Below are positions 1 through 7,124 of a DNA stretch of 26,229 bases, one piece after another. This DNA comes from a virus. The stretch's first letter is position 1. Every line of letters starts with the position of its first letter. Position numbers and translations under genes: made by a program. The stretch spans positions 1 through 26,229 of the IMG/VR virus record IMGVR_UViG_3300027782_000314, one strand, 5' to 3'. The notes beneath the pieces are model-generated. The model was not told the DNA's origin. It ran no database searches and saw only the letters and a list, made by a program, of their open reading frames with translations.

Positions 1-1
1 T

Positions 2-3000
2 GCAGGTACTAACGGTATTACAGCGTATAATAATTCTGGCGGTACTAACGTTACCTTAAGTCGTGTAGCAAGTCCTAGTGGAACTCCTACAACATCCGGT
101 TTTGTTTTACAGATTGTACACAACGGTACAACAACCAGTCCGGGCTTTGGCGGATTTAGATTTGGCGCGGCCACTCGTGCTAATGCTATAATTGTTGCAA
201 GATTTAAAGCACAACTAGCAGTCGGCTACACTATTAATTTTGCAACCAATGCCGCAGGTACAAACTATCAAGGATACTGGTGTACAAATAACGTTGGAAC
301 AGGCAAGTGGGAAGAATATGTTTACGTAGTAATCTGTGGCGATACAGGCACTTTTAGCACTACGCATTTATTCTATCTATCTGGTAGCCCAACACCTAGT
401 GCAGGCACTCCATTAACATGGTATATCTGTTCAGCTAGTATCTACGATATTACAGATCAACGAACTGATATACTTTACCTTGATCGAGCAGCATCTACTG
501 CCAACATCAAAGGTTACGGACAAGGCGACATTGTTGTTGACTCAAAAGACAACACAGGCCTTGTTGGCTTACAATACTATCATACAGGCAATGTTGTAGT
601 TGCAGGTGGTGGTGGTAAAGTACGTGTTGGTGGAACAACAGCACCTGTAGAAACTTTAGATGTTTCAGGCGGCGGCGCATTTATCAATTATCTACGTGTT
701 ACAGCAGGAAGTGGCGCACAGAATATCTTAATTGGTAATCAAGACGGAGCCGGTGCAGCAAGGCCAGCAGTAATTCAAGGGTCAAATGCAACAATATATT
801 TTGGCACAGGAACATCTTGGACCGGCTCCGGCGGCAGTATTAACAATTATGCCTATTGGTCACTAGCTGGTAGTAGTTTATCGGGCGGTGCTGGTACTAC
901 GCCAACACTGATTATCAATCCAAGCGGTAGTAGCTGGAGTCAAGGTATACGAGTTAATCCTAGCAGTGTTGATACGGTATCTTCAGTGTCGTTCCCTGTA
1001 GTAGCCAACGATCAAACAGCATGGACAGTTGGAAAATTAGCCACAGTAACTTATAGCGATGCATTTGCTGTATTAAAGAACGGATTTACTGGAGGTGTTG
1101 CTGCAAGAGCAGATGCTGCCTTTGATATCAGCGCCAGCACAGGTCGTACTACATTTGGTTATAATCCGTATGTTGGCGCTAACGTAGTATGGCATGCAGG
1201 AAATTTAACAAACTTAAATCAACTTACTAACCCTGGTTTTGCACTAGCCAACGGTGACGTTCAATTTAATACCGTAAACAGTACCTATGGTTACTTTAGT
1301 GGCTTGAATATGATCAACGCTGGTAACTACAGCGGCAGTGCAACACCTGTAACAGGTTATCTAATTACCACTAATATTCCTGCTACACAGTTTCATATGC
1401 CTAAGATTATCATCGAAGGTTATGCCAACGGTGACAGTGAGCCAATAAACATAGAACTAGTCTATCACTTTACTCCACAGAATGCCAGTACAGGTGCATT
1501 TACTGGATATAAATGTTATTATACAGGTTGGGATCCTGGCACAGTTAGTCTAGCACTAAACGCCAGCAATAACATTGTAATACACATGAGCAGTAATGCG
1601 TACTACATTCGTTTTTCTGTGAGCTATGTCAGCGATAGTTTAGGTATTGCTTATAGACAATGGGCAGTAACTGAAGCTGCATGTCCTGCTACTAAGAAAG
1701 TGTCAATAACACCTTTCAAAGTTTGGACTAGCAATAACTTAACTAACCTAAGTCAACTGACCAACGGTCCTGGCTATGTAAGTTCATACTATACAGCACC
1801 ACTAGACTTCCGAGGCGGAAGCCACATGTTCCATTCTAGCGGGCGCGGCGCATCTGAAATTAACACAGGCACCTGGGCTATGCAGGTTGGACCTGCTACA
1901 CAGCGTATTACCACAGCTGGTAGTTATTATGCAGGTATTGCGTTTAATCATAACTTAAACTACAGTGGTGGCACATTAAACAGTGACAGCGGAACTAATA
2001 ACGTTGCACCACATGCATGGGTTGGTTTGAGATTATATGACGTATCTGGTTCAGAGCGTAGTTATTTGGTCTTTGCTACAAAACCAGGTACTGGATCTAC
2101 GAATACAGGTACTAATATTCCTGTTGAAAGAATGGCCATTGACCCAATCAACGGCTACGTAGGTATTAATCAAACCGTTCCTGCATATTATCTCGATGTA
2201 AACGGCACAGTTAGACTAGCAACCAACAGTTATATTCCTAGAACTTATGTACAGTCAAGTGACTTTGCTCAGTTAACCGCAAACTCACCAACTTACGGAC
2301 TAGGCACATCAAACGTTATAGGTTGGGACAGTTTAAACACAATGATGCAACTGTCCGGCGGCTACGGACTACGACTAAGAAGTCAAAATAATTATCTAGA
2401 TGTTGGCGGTTCAGGTGACAATGTAAGAATCAACGGTAATATTATTCTACACGCAGGTAACTTTACTGGCTATACATTGTCTGCAAGCACCAGTAGTACT
2501 ATCACAGGAAATCTTACTGTAGCAGCTGGCTATAGTTTTGTTGCAGCAGGAACTAATAATAACGGTGGCTTTGCAATGGCCAATAATAGTGTCTATTATG
2601 GTTTAATGTGGAACTATGCTGCCAATGATTGGCGTATAGGTTACGGTAGTGTTATTTCTCAGCAAAACTGGAATATGCGTTGGGACAACACCGGCATTGC
2701 CTGGAGTAATTTAAGTCATCGTGCTCCGTTATTCTATGATTCAGACGATACTGGCTATTATGCAAATCCAGCCGGTAGATCTATTATGGCATCATTGAAT
2801 CTTGCCAGCGCCACTGTGATTTCCAGCGGTATACTTAACGTCTACGGCGGCGGTGCTACTGGTGTAGGCTGGGGTACAGGATTTAACATAGGTGACAGTA
2901 CAAATTATACTAGTACTATACAAGATGCTGGTGTAAATCGTACAAGAAATTTTGGTACTGGAGGTTGGGATTGGTACAATAGTGCTGGTACTAGATCTTA

Positions 3001-4369
3001 CTGGGGCGATGACGCCGGTAATTTTACCGCACTAACATCTTCAAGATCACCAATATTCTACGACACCAATAACACTGCTTATTATACTGACCCTGCTACT
3101 TCAAGTGTAATGCTTGATCTTGATATTCGAGGCGAAGTCTACAACGACGGTTGGTTCCGTAACGATACCAGCGGTAAAGGTCTGCGTAATACTGCATCCG
3201 GTGCTGAGTGGTATTCAAACAGCGGATACTGGAAAATGCATTCAGCTGGCAATGCCTATGGAGGTATCGCAGCCTATGCAACATACGAAGCTACCCTAAA
3301 AGGCTATCTCGGTTATTGGGATGCTAACGGTTTTGGATTGTTAAACAGTTCAGGTAACTGGCAGGTACGTATTGAATACGGCAATGCCAACATGGAACTG
3401 TATCGTATTACCTATTTGGATGATGCACGAGCCAACATCTACTATGATAGAGCTAACACAGCATATTACAGTGACCCGGCTAGCACTGGTAACATCAATG
3501 TAGAAACTTCAAACCAGCTTAATTTTGGTCTATTAAACAACAAATATCAAGGTGGTAACAGTGGTATAGCAACACAGCCATATGCCATCTATCAGGAAAC
3601 AGGCGGATGGACTAGCCCGTACCCAGATTTGAGAATTGCCAACCACACTGGTCTTAAATTTGGTGCCAACCCCAGCTACGAAGGCATGCGTTTCTACAGC
3701 GATTACGATATGAGTTCGCTGTTGTTTCAGGTCAACGGCGGCAGTAACTATCTGTACAAATATGTTTGGATGTACACCAATACCACTGGATTTTATAGTG
3801 ATACCAACGGTGCTCATTGGTATCCAAACAATGCCAGCTATGGTTCATGGCGCAGTGACGGCACTAGAAACGGATGGGGCGGCATTGAATTCAACGGTCA
3901 CACCAGTCTAATGATGAACGATGATAGCTACGGTTTCCATAGAAATGCTCAGGGTTGGAGATTCTATGTCACTGGTGGTAACGGCTACTTCCCAGGTGAA
4001 GTTACTGCTTATTGGTCAGACCGAAGACTAAAAGAAAATATTCGAGCACTGGATTCCGGAGAAGGACTAGCACTAATTGATAGATTAGTACCTTCTAGAT
4101 TTACCTGGAAAAAAGAAGCTGAATATGTTACTCAAGATGCTGTATATGGCGGGCAAGAAGAGGTAAGTATGATTGCTCAGGAAACTCAAGCAGTCTTGCC
4201 TGTAGCAGTAAAAGTTAACAAAGTTGGTAAAAAACACATAATTGACGGGGAAGAAATCAAAGATTATCTAACCATTAATTATGATAAAATTACTCCATAT
4301 CTTGTACAGGCAGTTAAAGACCTTAAACGAGAAATTGATGAATTGAGACAGCAGTTAAAAGGAAAATAA
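2..4369 (+). CDS. Tail fibre protein with C-terminal S74 intramolecular chaperone (5' truncated)
   Basis: The frame is open from base 2, so the gene starts before the window and 1455 codons are visible; a GTG at 986 is only an internal codon. The body is Gly/Ser/Thr/Asn/Tyr-rich beta-type sequence, as in long trimeric fibres, with repeats of the kind HAGNLTNLNQLTN (about 1190 and 1730) and three FYDxxxTxYYxxP repeats (2723-2770, 3047-3094, 3431-3478). The C-terminus is a peptidase S74 domain: SDRRLKENI carries the Ser (codon 4016-4018) and Lys (4031-4033) with the same 5-residue spacing as the endosialidase catalytic dyad, followed by IDRLVPSRFTWK, MIAQETQAVLP and YLTINYDKITPYLVQAVK, then a short coiled coil. 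In known S74 proteins this domain trimerises, aids folding of the fibre and cuts itself off before the Ser. Here the fibre is probably the host-binding adhesin. The fibre identity is firm; which T4 fibre it replaces is unknown. Confidence 0.9.
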   Translation, partial: AGTNGITAYNNSGGTNVTLSRVASPSGTPTTSGFVLQIVHNGTTTSPGFGGFRFGAATRANAIIVARFKAQLAVGYTINFATNAAGTNYQGYWCTNNVGTGKWEEYVYVVICGDTGTFSTTHLFYLSGSPTPSAGTPLTWYICSASIYDITDQRTDILYLDRAASTANIKGYGQGDIVVDSKDNTGLVGLQYYHTGNVVVAGGGGKVRVGGTTAPVETLDVSGGGAFINYLRVTAGSGAQNILIGNQDGAGAARPAVIQGSNATIYFGTGTSWTGSGGSINNYAYWSLAGSSLSGGAGTTPTLIINPSGSSWSQGIRVNPSSVDTVSSVSFPVVANDQTAWTVGKLATVTYSDAFAVLKNGFTGGVAARADAAFDISASTGRTTFGYNPYVGANVVWHAGNLTNLNQLTNPGFALANGDVQFNTVNSTYGYFSGLNMINAGNYSGSATPVTGYLITTNIPATQFHMPKIIIEGYANGDSEPINIELVYHFTPQNASTGAFTGYKCYYTGWDPGTVSLALNASNNIVIHMSSNAYYIRFSVSYVSDSLGIAYRQWAVTEAACPATKKVSITPFKVWTSNNLTNLSQLTNGPGYVSSYYTAPLDFRGGSHMFHSSGRGASEINTGTWAMQVGPATQRITTAGSYYAGIAFNHNLNYSGGTLNSDSGTNNVAPHAWVGLRLYDVSGSERSYLVFATKPGTGSTNTGTNIPVERMAIDPINGYVGINQTVPAYYLDVNGTVRLATNSYIPRTYVQSSDFAQLTANSPTYGLGTSNVIGWDSLNTMMQLSGGYGLRLRSQNNYLDVGGSGDNVRINGNIILHAGNFTGYTLSASTSSTITGNLTVAAGYSFVAAGTNNNGGFAMANNSVYYGLMWNYAANDWRIGYGSVISQQNWNMRWDNTGIAWSNLSHRAPLFYDSDDTGYYANPAGRSIMASLNLASATVISSGILNVYGGGATGVGWGTGFNIGDSTNYTSTIQDAGVNRTRNFGTGGWDWYNSAGTRSYWGDDAGNFTALTSSRSPIFYDTNNTAYYTDPATSSVMLDLDIRGEVYNDGWFRNDTSGKGLRNTASGAEWYSNSGYWKMHSAGNAYGGIAAYATYEATLKGYLGYWDANGFGLLNSSGNWQVRIEYGNANMELYRITYLDDARANIYYDRANTAYYSDPASTGNINVETSNQLNFGLLNNKYQGGNSGIATQPYAIYQETGGWTSPYPDLRIANHTGLKFGANPSYEGMRFYSDYDMSSLLFQVNGGSNYLYKYVWMYTNTTGFYSDTNGAHWYPNNASYGSWRSDGTRNGWGGIEFNGHTSLMMNDDSYGFHRNAQGWRFYVTGGNGYFPGEVTAYWSDRRLKENIRALDSGEGLALIDRLVPSRFTWKKEAEYVTQDAVYGGQEEVSMIAQETQAVLPVAVKVNKVGKKHIIDGEEIKDYLTINYDKITPYLVQAVKDLKREIDELRQQLKGK

Positions 4370-4371
4370 TA

Positions 4372-4770
4372 ATGGCATTAGTCAAAGCATATGAATTAAA
4401 AAACGGACTAACAGCTCCTAACGCTTATCACATTATCACCAAGGTTGATACTGTTAAGCGACCCAGCGATGATATTGACCCAGCAGGCGCCCGCCCAGAA
4501 AATGCACCAGACCATGCATGGAAAGCAGGTTGGTACGGACGTATTGCCGTAGCTATCTATCTAGATAAAGCAGCTAGAGACGCAGGCAAACCACCAATTG
4601 CAGCAATATCTGTTAATCCTACTGATGCACCTTCATTGTTTGAAGGAGAGCGATCAACTGATCAGAATTTAAATTTTACAATCGATATTAATAGTAGCGA
4701 TAGTATATTAGATCAAGCCTATGCACATTTAAAAACATTGAGTAAATGGCAAGGTGCTACAGAAGCATAA
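4372..4770 (+). CDS. Hypothetical protein downstream of fibre
   Basis: 132 residues, starting 2 nt after the fibre stop, with AAAAGGA 8 nt before the ATG, so probably translated from the fibre mRNA. No family is recognised. It is soluble, without signal peptide or membrane segment. Visible features are an N-terminal MALVKAYELKNGL, a Pro/Asp/Ala-rich stretch (about residues 31-47) and a C-terminal helix-like part ending in LKTLSKWQG. It lacks the YTW start of the three small paralogues that follow. Its place right behind an S74 fibre suggests a fibre-associated or assembly role, but this is inference from position only. Confidence 0.75.
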   Translation: MALVKAYELKNGLTAPNAYHIITKVDTVKRPSDDIDPAGARPENAPDHAWKAGWYGRIAVAIYLDKAARDAGKPPIAAISVNPTDAPSLFEGERSTDQNLNFTIDINSSDSILDQAYAHLKTLSKWQGATEA

Positions 4771-4778
4771 AATAAATA
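4771..4778 (+). promoter_or_regulatory. Late-promoter-like motif AATAAATA
   Basis: One mismatch to T4 late TATAAATA. By T4 geometry transcription would start near 4784, giving a 16-nt leader with GGAG at 4791-4794 before the ATG at 4800. Confidence 0.45.
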
Positions 4779-4799
4779 TAGGAAACGTTTGGAGAAAAT

Positions 4800-5168
4800 A
4801 TGGCTATTAACTACACATGGACCGTTACGGGAATTAAGACAACTACAGAAGGACAACATCAAAATTCTGTAATTCAAACTTATTGGAAAAAAACTGGCAC
4901 TGACGAAAACGGAAACACTGGCGAGTTTTCTGGCGCAACTCCTTTTACCGCAGCCAATGTTGATCCAGCAGACTTTGTTCCGTTTAACGAACTAACTGAG
5001 GAAATTGTACTAGGATGGATTAAAGCGGTAGTTGTTGGCGATTACGAACGGCATGTAAATGCACAGATATTAAAAAGTTTAAATGCGTCTGCTATTGTAG
5101 AACAACCTCTTCCTTGGGATCCAACAAAAGGAGTTGTCGGAACTCCTCAACCAGCAAATACTCCTTAA
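4800..5168 (+). CDS. YTW-family small protein, copy A
   Basis: 122 residues, GGAG 5 nt before the ATG. It begins MAINYTW and has a central DFVPFNELT followed by a GWIKA helix and a DYERHVNAQILKSL segment. These landmarks (YTW start, acidic-Gly loop, D/NxxPxxxLT, WVxA, QI) recur in the genes at 5420 and 6357, so the three form a diverged paralogue family. Similar small proteins cluster near fibre genes in environmental T4-like phages, with no function known to me. The C-terminus ends in a Pro-rich tail (about residues 103-122) that the other two copies lack. Virion or fibre-tip association is plausible but unproven. Confidence 0.8.
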   Translation: MAINYTWTVTGIKTTTEGQHQNSVIQTYWKKTGTDENGNTGEFSGATPFTAANVDPADFVPFNELTEEIVLGWIKAVVVGDYERHVNAQILKSLNASAIVEQPLPWDPTKGVVGTPQPANTP

Positions 5169-5190
5169 TTTTTAAGGTATTAACTACGTA

Positions 5191-5198
5191 TATAAATA
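5191..5198 (+). promoter_or_regulatory. Exact T4-type late promoter TATAAATA
   Basis: Perfect match to the T4 late consensus, in the 52-nt gap before the gene at 5221. The predicted start is about 5204, giving a 17-nt leader with GGAG at 5211-5214. Confidence 0.6.
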
Positions 5199-5220
5199 AT
5201 CTCATATAACGGAGTATTCT

Positions 5221-5406
5221 ATGAATAACAAACTACATTTAGAACTAGATCTTAACGAATTAAACTTAGTAATGGGCGGCCTAGGTAAATTACCCTACGA
5301 GCAATCATTCCAAGTTGTTGATAAAATTCGTCAACAGGTTGCCCCTCAAATACAAGAGCAGCAACAATCTAATGGATTCACTGCAATGGGTCCTGGTAAA
5401 GAATAA
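5221..5406 (+). CDS. Small conserved hypothetical protein
   Basis: 61 residues with GGAG 6 nt before the ATG and an exact TATAAATA upstream. The sequence has an amphipathic start (LHLELDLNELNLVMGGLGKL), then LPYEQSFQVVDKIRQQV and a Gln-rich tail. The NLVxGGLGKLPYEQ pattern is one I associate with short conserved proteins of environmental T4-like phages; no function is known. It sits between two copies of the YTW family and probably shares their late transcript. It looks like a small helical protein, perhaps an oligomerisation partner; nothing in it suggests an enzyme. Confidence 0.75.
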   Translation: MNNKLHLELDLNELNLVMGGLGKLPYEQSFQVVDKIRQQVAPQIQEQQQSNGFTAMGPGKE

Positions 5407-5419
5407 ACAAGGATAAATT

Positions 5420-5779
5420 ATGGCAACAACCTACACATGGGACATTGAAAATGTAACAATACTTGATTCCCATAACGGTAACGAAAAAGTAGTTTCTCGT
5501 GTTGTCTGGAAATGCACTGCAACAAACGATACAGGAACCTCAAAAAGTCAAATAGGTGTTGTGGATTTAGATATCAATAACATTTCTACAGACTTTGTTC
5601 CTGCATCCCAGGTAACAAAACAGCAAATCATCGATTGGGTAACTGCTAAAGTTCCTAAAACAATGATAGAAAATGATCTAATGCCAGAAACTACCACTGT
5701 GAGTTTCTTAGAGTCTAACTTAACTGACACTATCACAGATCAAATTGCTGCGGTTGAAGCTCGACAAAACAACAGTTAA
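5420..5779 (+). CDS. YTW-family small protein, copy B
   Basis: 119 residues. It starts 13 nt after the previous stop, with AAGG about 7 nt before the ATG. The start MATTYTW, central TDFVPASQVTKQQIIDWVTAKV and C-terminal helix with a DQI element line up with the copies at 4800 and 6357. Identity between copies is low outside these landmarks, so the duplications are old or fast-evolving. No enzyme motif, signal peptide or membrane segment is present. It lies directly upstream of the oxygenase (5-nt gap), so the two are probably co-translated. Function unknown. Confidence 0.8.
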   Translation: MATTYTWDIENVTILDSHNGNEKVVSRVVWKCTATNDTGTSKSQIGVVDLDINNISTDFVPASQVTKQQIIDWVTAKVPKTMIENDLMPETTTVSFLESNLTDTITDQIAAVEARQNNS

Positions 5780-5784
5780 TATAA

Positions 5785-6348
5785 ATGAACGGCGAATGGT
5801 CGTATATCAAAGGGTATTTTACTCCCGACGAATGTGACTTTATAATTTCTCAAGCAGAAAAAATTACCGCATTTGACGGTGTTGTTGGCGATACCGGTTC
5901 AGTTGATAATCAATGGCGTAGAAGTACAATACGTCCTATATTAAAAAATCAAGATTGGCATTATCTTTTTGACAAAGTAGATCAAGCAGTGGCAAACATA
6001 AACAGAGAATGGTTTAATATTGCCTATGATTTTTTACCTGGAATACAGTTTGCCTCTTACAACGAGTCAAATCAAGGCTGCTATAAACGGCATCAAGATG
6101 TATTCTTAATGTCGCCTAACAATACACATAGGAAACTAAGTTTTACAGTACAGCTATCAGATCCTACTACATATCAGGGCGGCGAATTAAAATTTTTCGA
6201 TGTTGCTTTACACCCTGATGGGGCAAACATGCAAGCAAGAGGTACACTCTGTGTATTTCCTAGCATTATTTTTCACGAAATAACACCAGTTACGAAGGGC
6301 GTTAGGCATAGTTTAGCAGGGTGGTACGAAGGCCCTAGATGGAGATAA
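5785..6348 (+). CDS. 2-oxoglutarate/Fe(II)-dependent oxygenase (prolyl 4-hydroxylase-like)
   Basis: 187 residues, the size of a single double-stranded beta-helix domain. Iron ligands are visible as HQD (H103, D105) and H164 in FHEITPV, and the 2-oxoglutarate-binding Arg is R174 in GVRHSLAGW. YQGGELKFF (130-138) is the typical strand before the C-terminal half, so the active site looks complete. The family hydroxylates Pro, Lys or other side chains, or sugars and bases, using O2 and 2-oxoglutarate. Members are common in marine T4-like phages but substrates are mostly unknown. The position between two YTW genes behind the fibre suggests a virion or host-surface protein as target (inference). 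There is no clear Shine-Dalgarno; translation probably couples to the gene ending 5 nt before. Confidence 0.9.
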   Translation: MNGEWSYIKGYFTPDECDFIISQAEKITAFDGVVGDTGSVDNQWRRSTIRPILKNQDWHYLFDKVDQAVANINREWFNIAYDFLPGIQFASYNESNQGCYKRHQDVFLMSPNNTHRKLSFTVQLSDPTTYQGGELKFFDVALHPDGANMQARGTLCVFPSIIFHEITPVTKGVRHSLAGWYEGPRWR

Positions 6349-6351
6349 ATA
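6344..6351 (+). promoter_or_regulatory. Late-promoter-like GATAAATA (predicted leaderless start)
   Basis: One mismatch to TATAAATA. It overlaps the oxygenase stop. The last A is 6 nt before the A of ATG 6357, so by T4 geometry transcription would begin on the start codon. A GGAG at 6341-6344 could alternatively serve as a ribosome site, 12 nt away. Confidence 0.4.
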
Positions 6352-6356
6352 ATATT

Positions 6357-6680
6357 ATGATTACATATACATGGGAATTTCCAAGATTTTTAGCACACCC
6401 TACTCTTAATGGCCTTGCTAATGTAGTACATGGTATTGAGTTTATCCTATCTGCAACTGACGGCGAAGGCCATGGCGCTCAAGTGTTTGGAACTGTTGGT
6501 CTTTCAGAACCTAATCCAGATAATTATATTCCTTTTAACCATTTAACTTCGCAGCAAGTTTTAGAATGGGTAGAAGCTTCTATGGGCGAAGAAGTTTTGG
6601 GCGATTATAAAGATAATCTTGCTCGACAAATAGAACAACAGATAACACCTGTATCTGTCACATTAAACAAACCTTGGTAA
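6357..6680 (+). CDS. YTW-family small protein, copy C
   Basis: 107 residues from ATG 6357. I chose this start over the in-frame ATG at 6339 because MITYTW then lines up with MAINYTW and MATTYTW of the two paralogues, and because the longer form would overlap the oxygenase gene. Landmarks: a TDGEGHG loop, NYIPFNHLTSQQVLEWVEA, then a YKDNLARQIEQQI helix. It is the last gene of the + strand block. Its TAA (6678-6680) touches the stop of the convergent Nudix gene with no base between and no terminator hairpin. Function unknown. Confidence 0.8.
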   Translation: MITYTWEFPRFLAHPTLNGLANVVHGIEFILSATDGEGHGAQVFGTVGLSEPNPDNYIPFNHLTSQQVLEWVEASMGEEVLGDYKDNLARQIEQQITPVSVTLNKPW

Positions 6681-7124
6681 TTATTGAATAATATCTAATA
6701 GCAATTCAATTTTTGTTCTATTAGTTCTATTTGAAAGACTACGCTTAACACCTTGATGTAAAGGTTTAGGCCATTGATTTAAATCACACCAAGCATAACC
6801 TACATGTTCAGAATTTAGAGTAGGAATAAATTCTTTTTCAACAACCAACACATAGGTGTTAAATTGAAATCTTTGATCTTCACTGGTGAATAATTCTAAT
6901 GGTATAGATTTTTTAATACTAGGAGTTTTTCCTACTTCTTCCTGCACTTCTCTCATTAGTGCAGCATAAACAGTTGAATCTGTTTCTTCTTTTTTGCCGC
7001 CTACAATACCCCAAGACCCTGCAGTCTTGCCTTGATTACGCAGCAAAAATAAAAATCTTTTAGTATCGCGGGCAACAAATAATCCGCCACTACATATGAT
7101 ATCTGTTACAGAACTAATCTCCAT
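6681..7124 (-). CDS. Nudix hydrolase
   Basis: 147 residues, one Nudix domain. The core REVQEEVG (58-65) carries the metal-binding glutamates, preceded by WGIVGGKKEE (38-47). The classical box GX5EX7REUXEEXGU is slightly off: the acidic residue before the helix is Asp49, and eight rather than seven residues separate it from Arg58. Nudix enzymes cleave nucleoside diphosphates linked to X. T4 itself has one (NudE: ADP-ribose, Ap3A, FADH2), but the substrate here cannot be read from sequence. It is the last gene of the - strand tail operon and overlaps gp15 by 19 nt. AGGAGA abuts the ATG, too close for normal use, and no other start is available after the upstream in-frame stop, so translation is probably coupled to gp15. 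Confidence 0.87.
   Translation of the reverse strand: MEISSVTDIICSGGLFVARDTKRFLFLLRNQGKTAGSWGIVGGKKEETDSTVYAALMREVQEEVGKTPSIKKSIPLELFTSEDQRFQFNTYVLVVEKEFIPTLNSEHVGYAWCDLNQWPKPLHQGVKRSLSNRTNRTKIELLLDIIQ

Noticed and set aside
986-988. GTG as the start of the fibre gene
   Set aside because: The same frame is open back to base 2 with typical fibre sequence, so this is an internal Val codon and the gene is cut by the window edge.
3096-3817. Several 60-95 codon frames opposite the fibre gene
   Set aside because: Shadows of the fibre frame without ribosome sites or recognisable sequence.
5163-5177. CCTTAA/TTAAGG inverted repeat after copy A as a terminator
   Set aside because: Only 6 AT-rich pairs with a 3-nt loop and no T run afterwards.
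6339-6356. ATG 6339 as start of YTW copy C
   Set aside because: It overlaps the oxygenase gene, and the alignment with the two paralogues favours ATG 6357.
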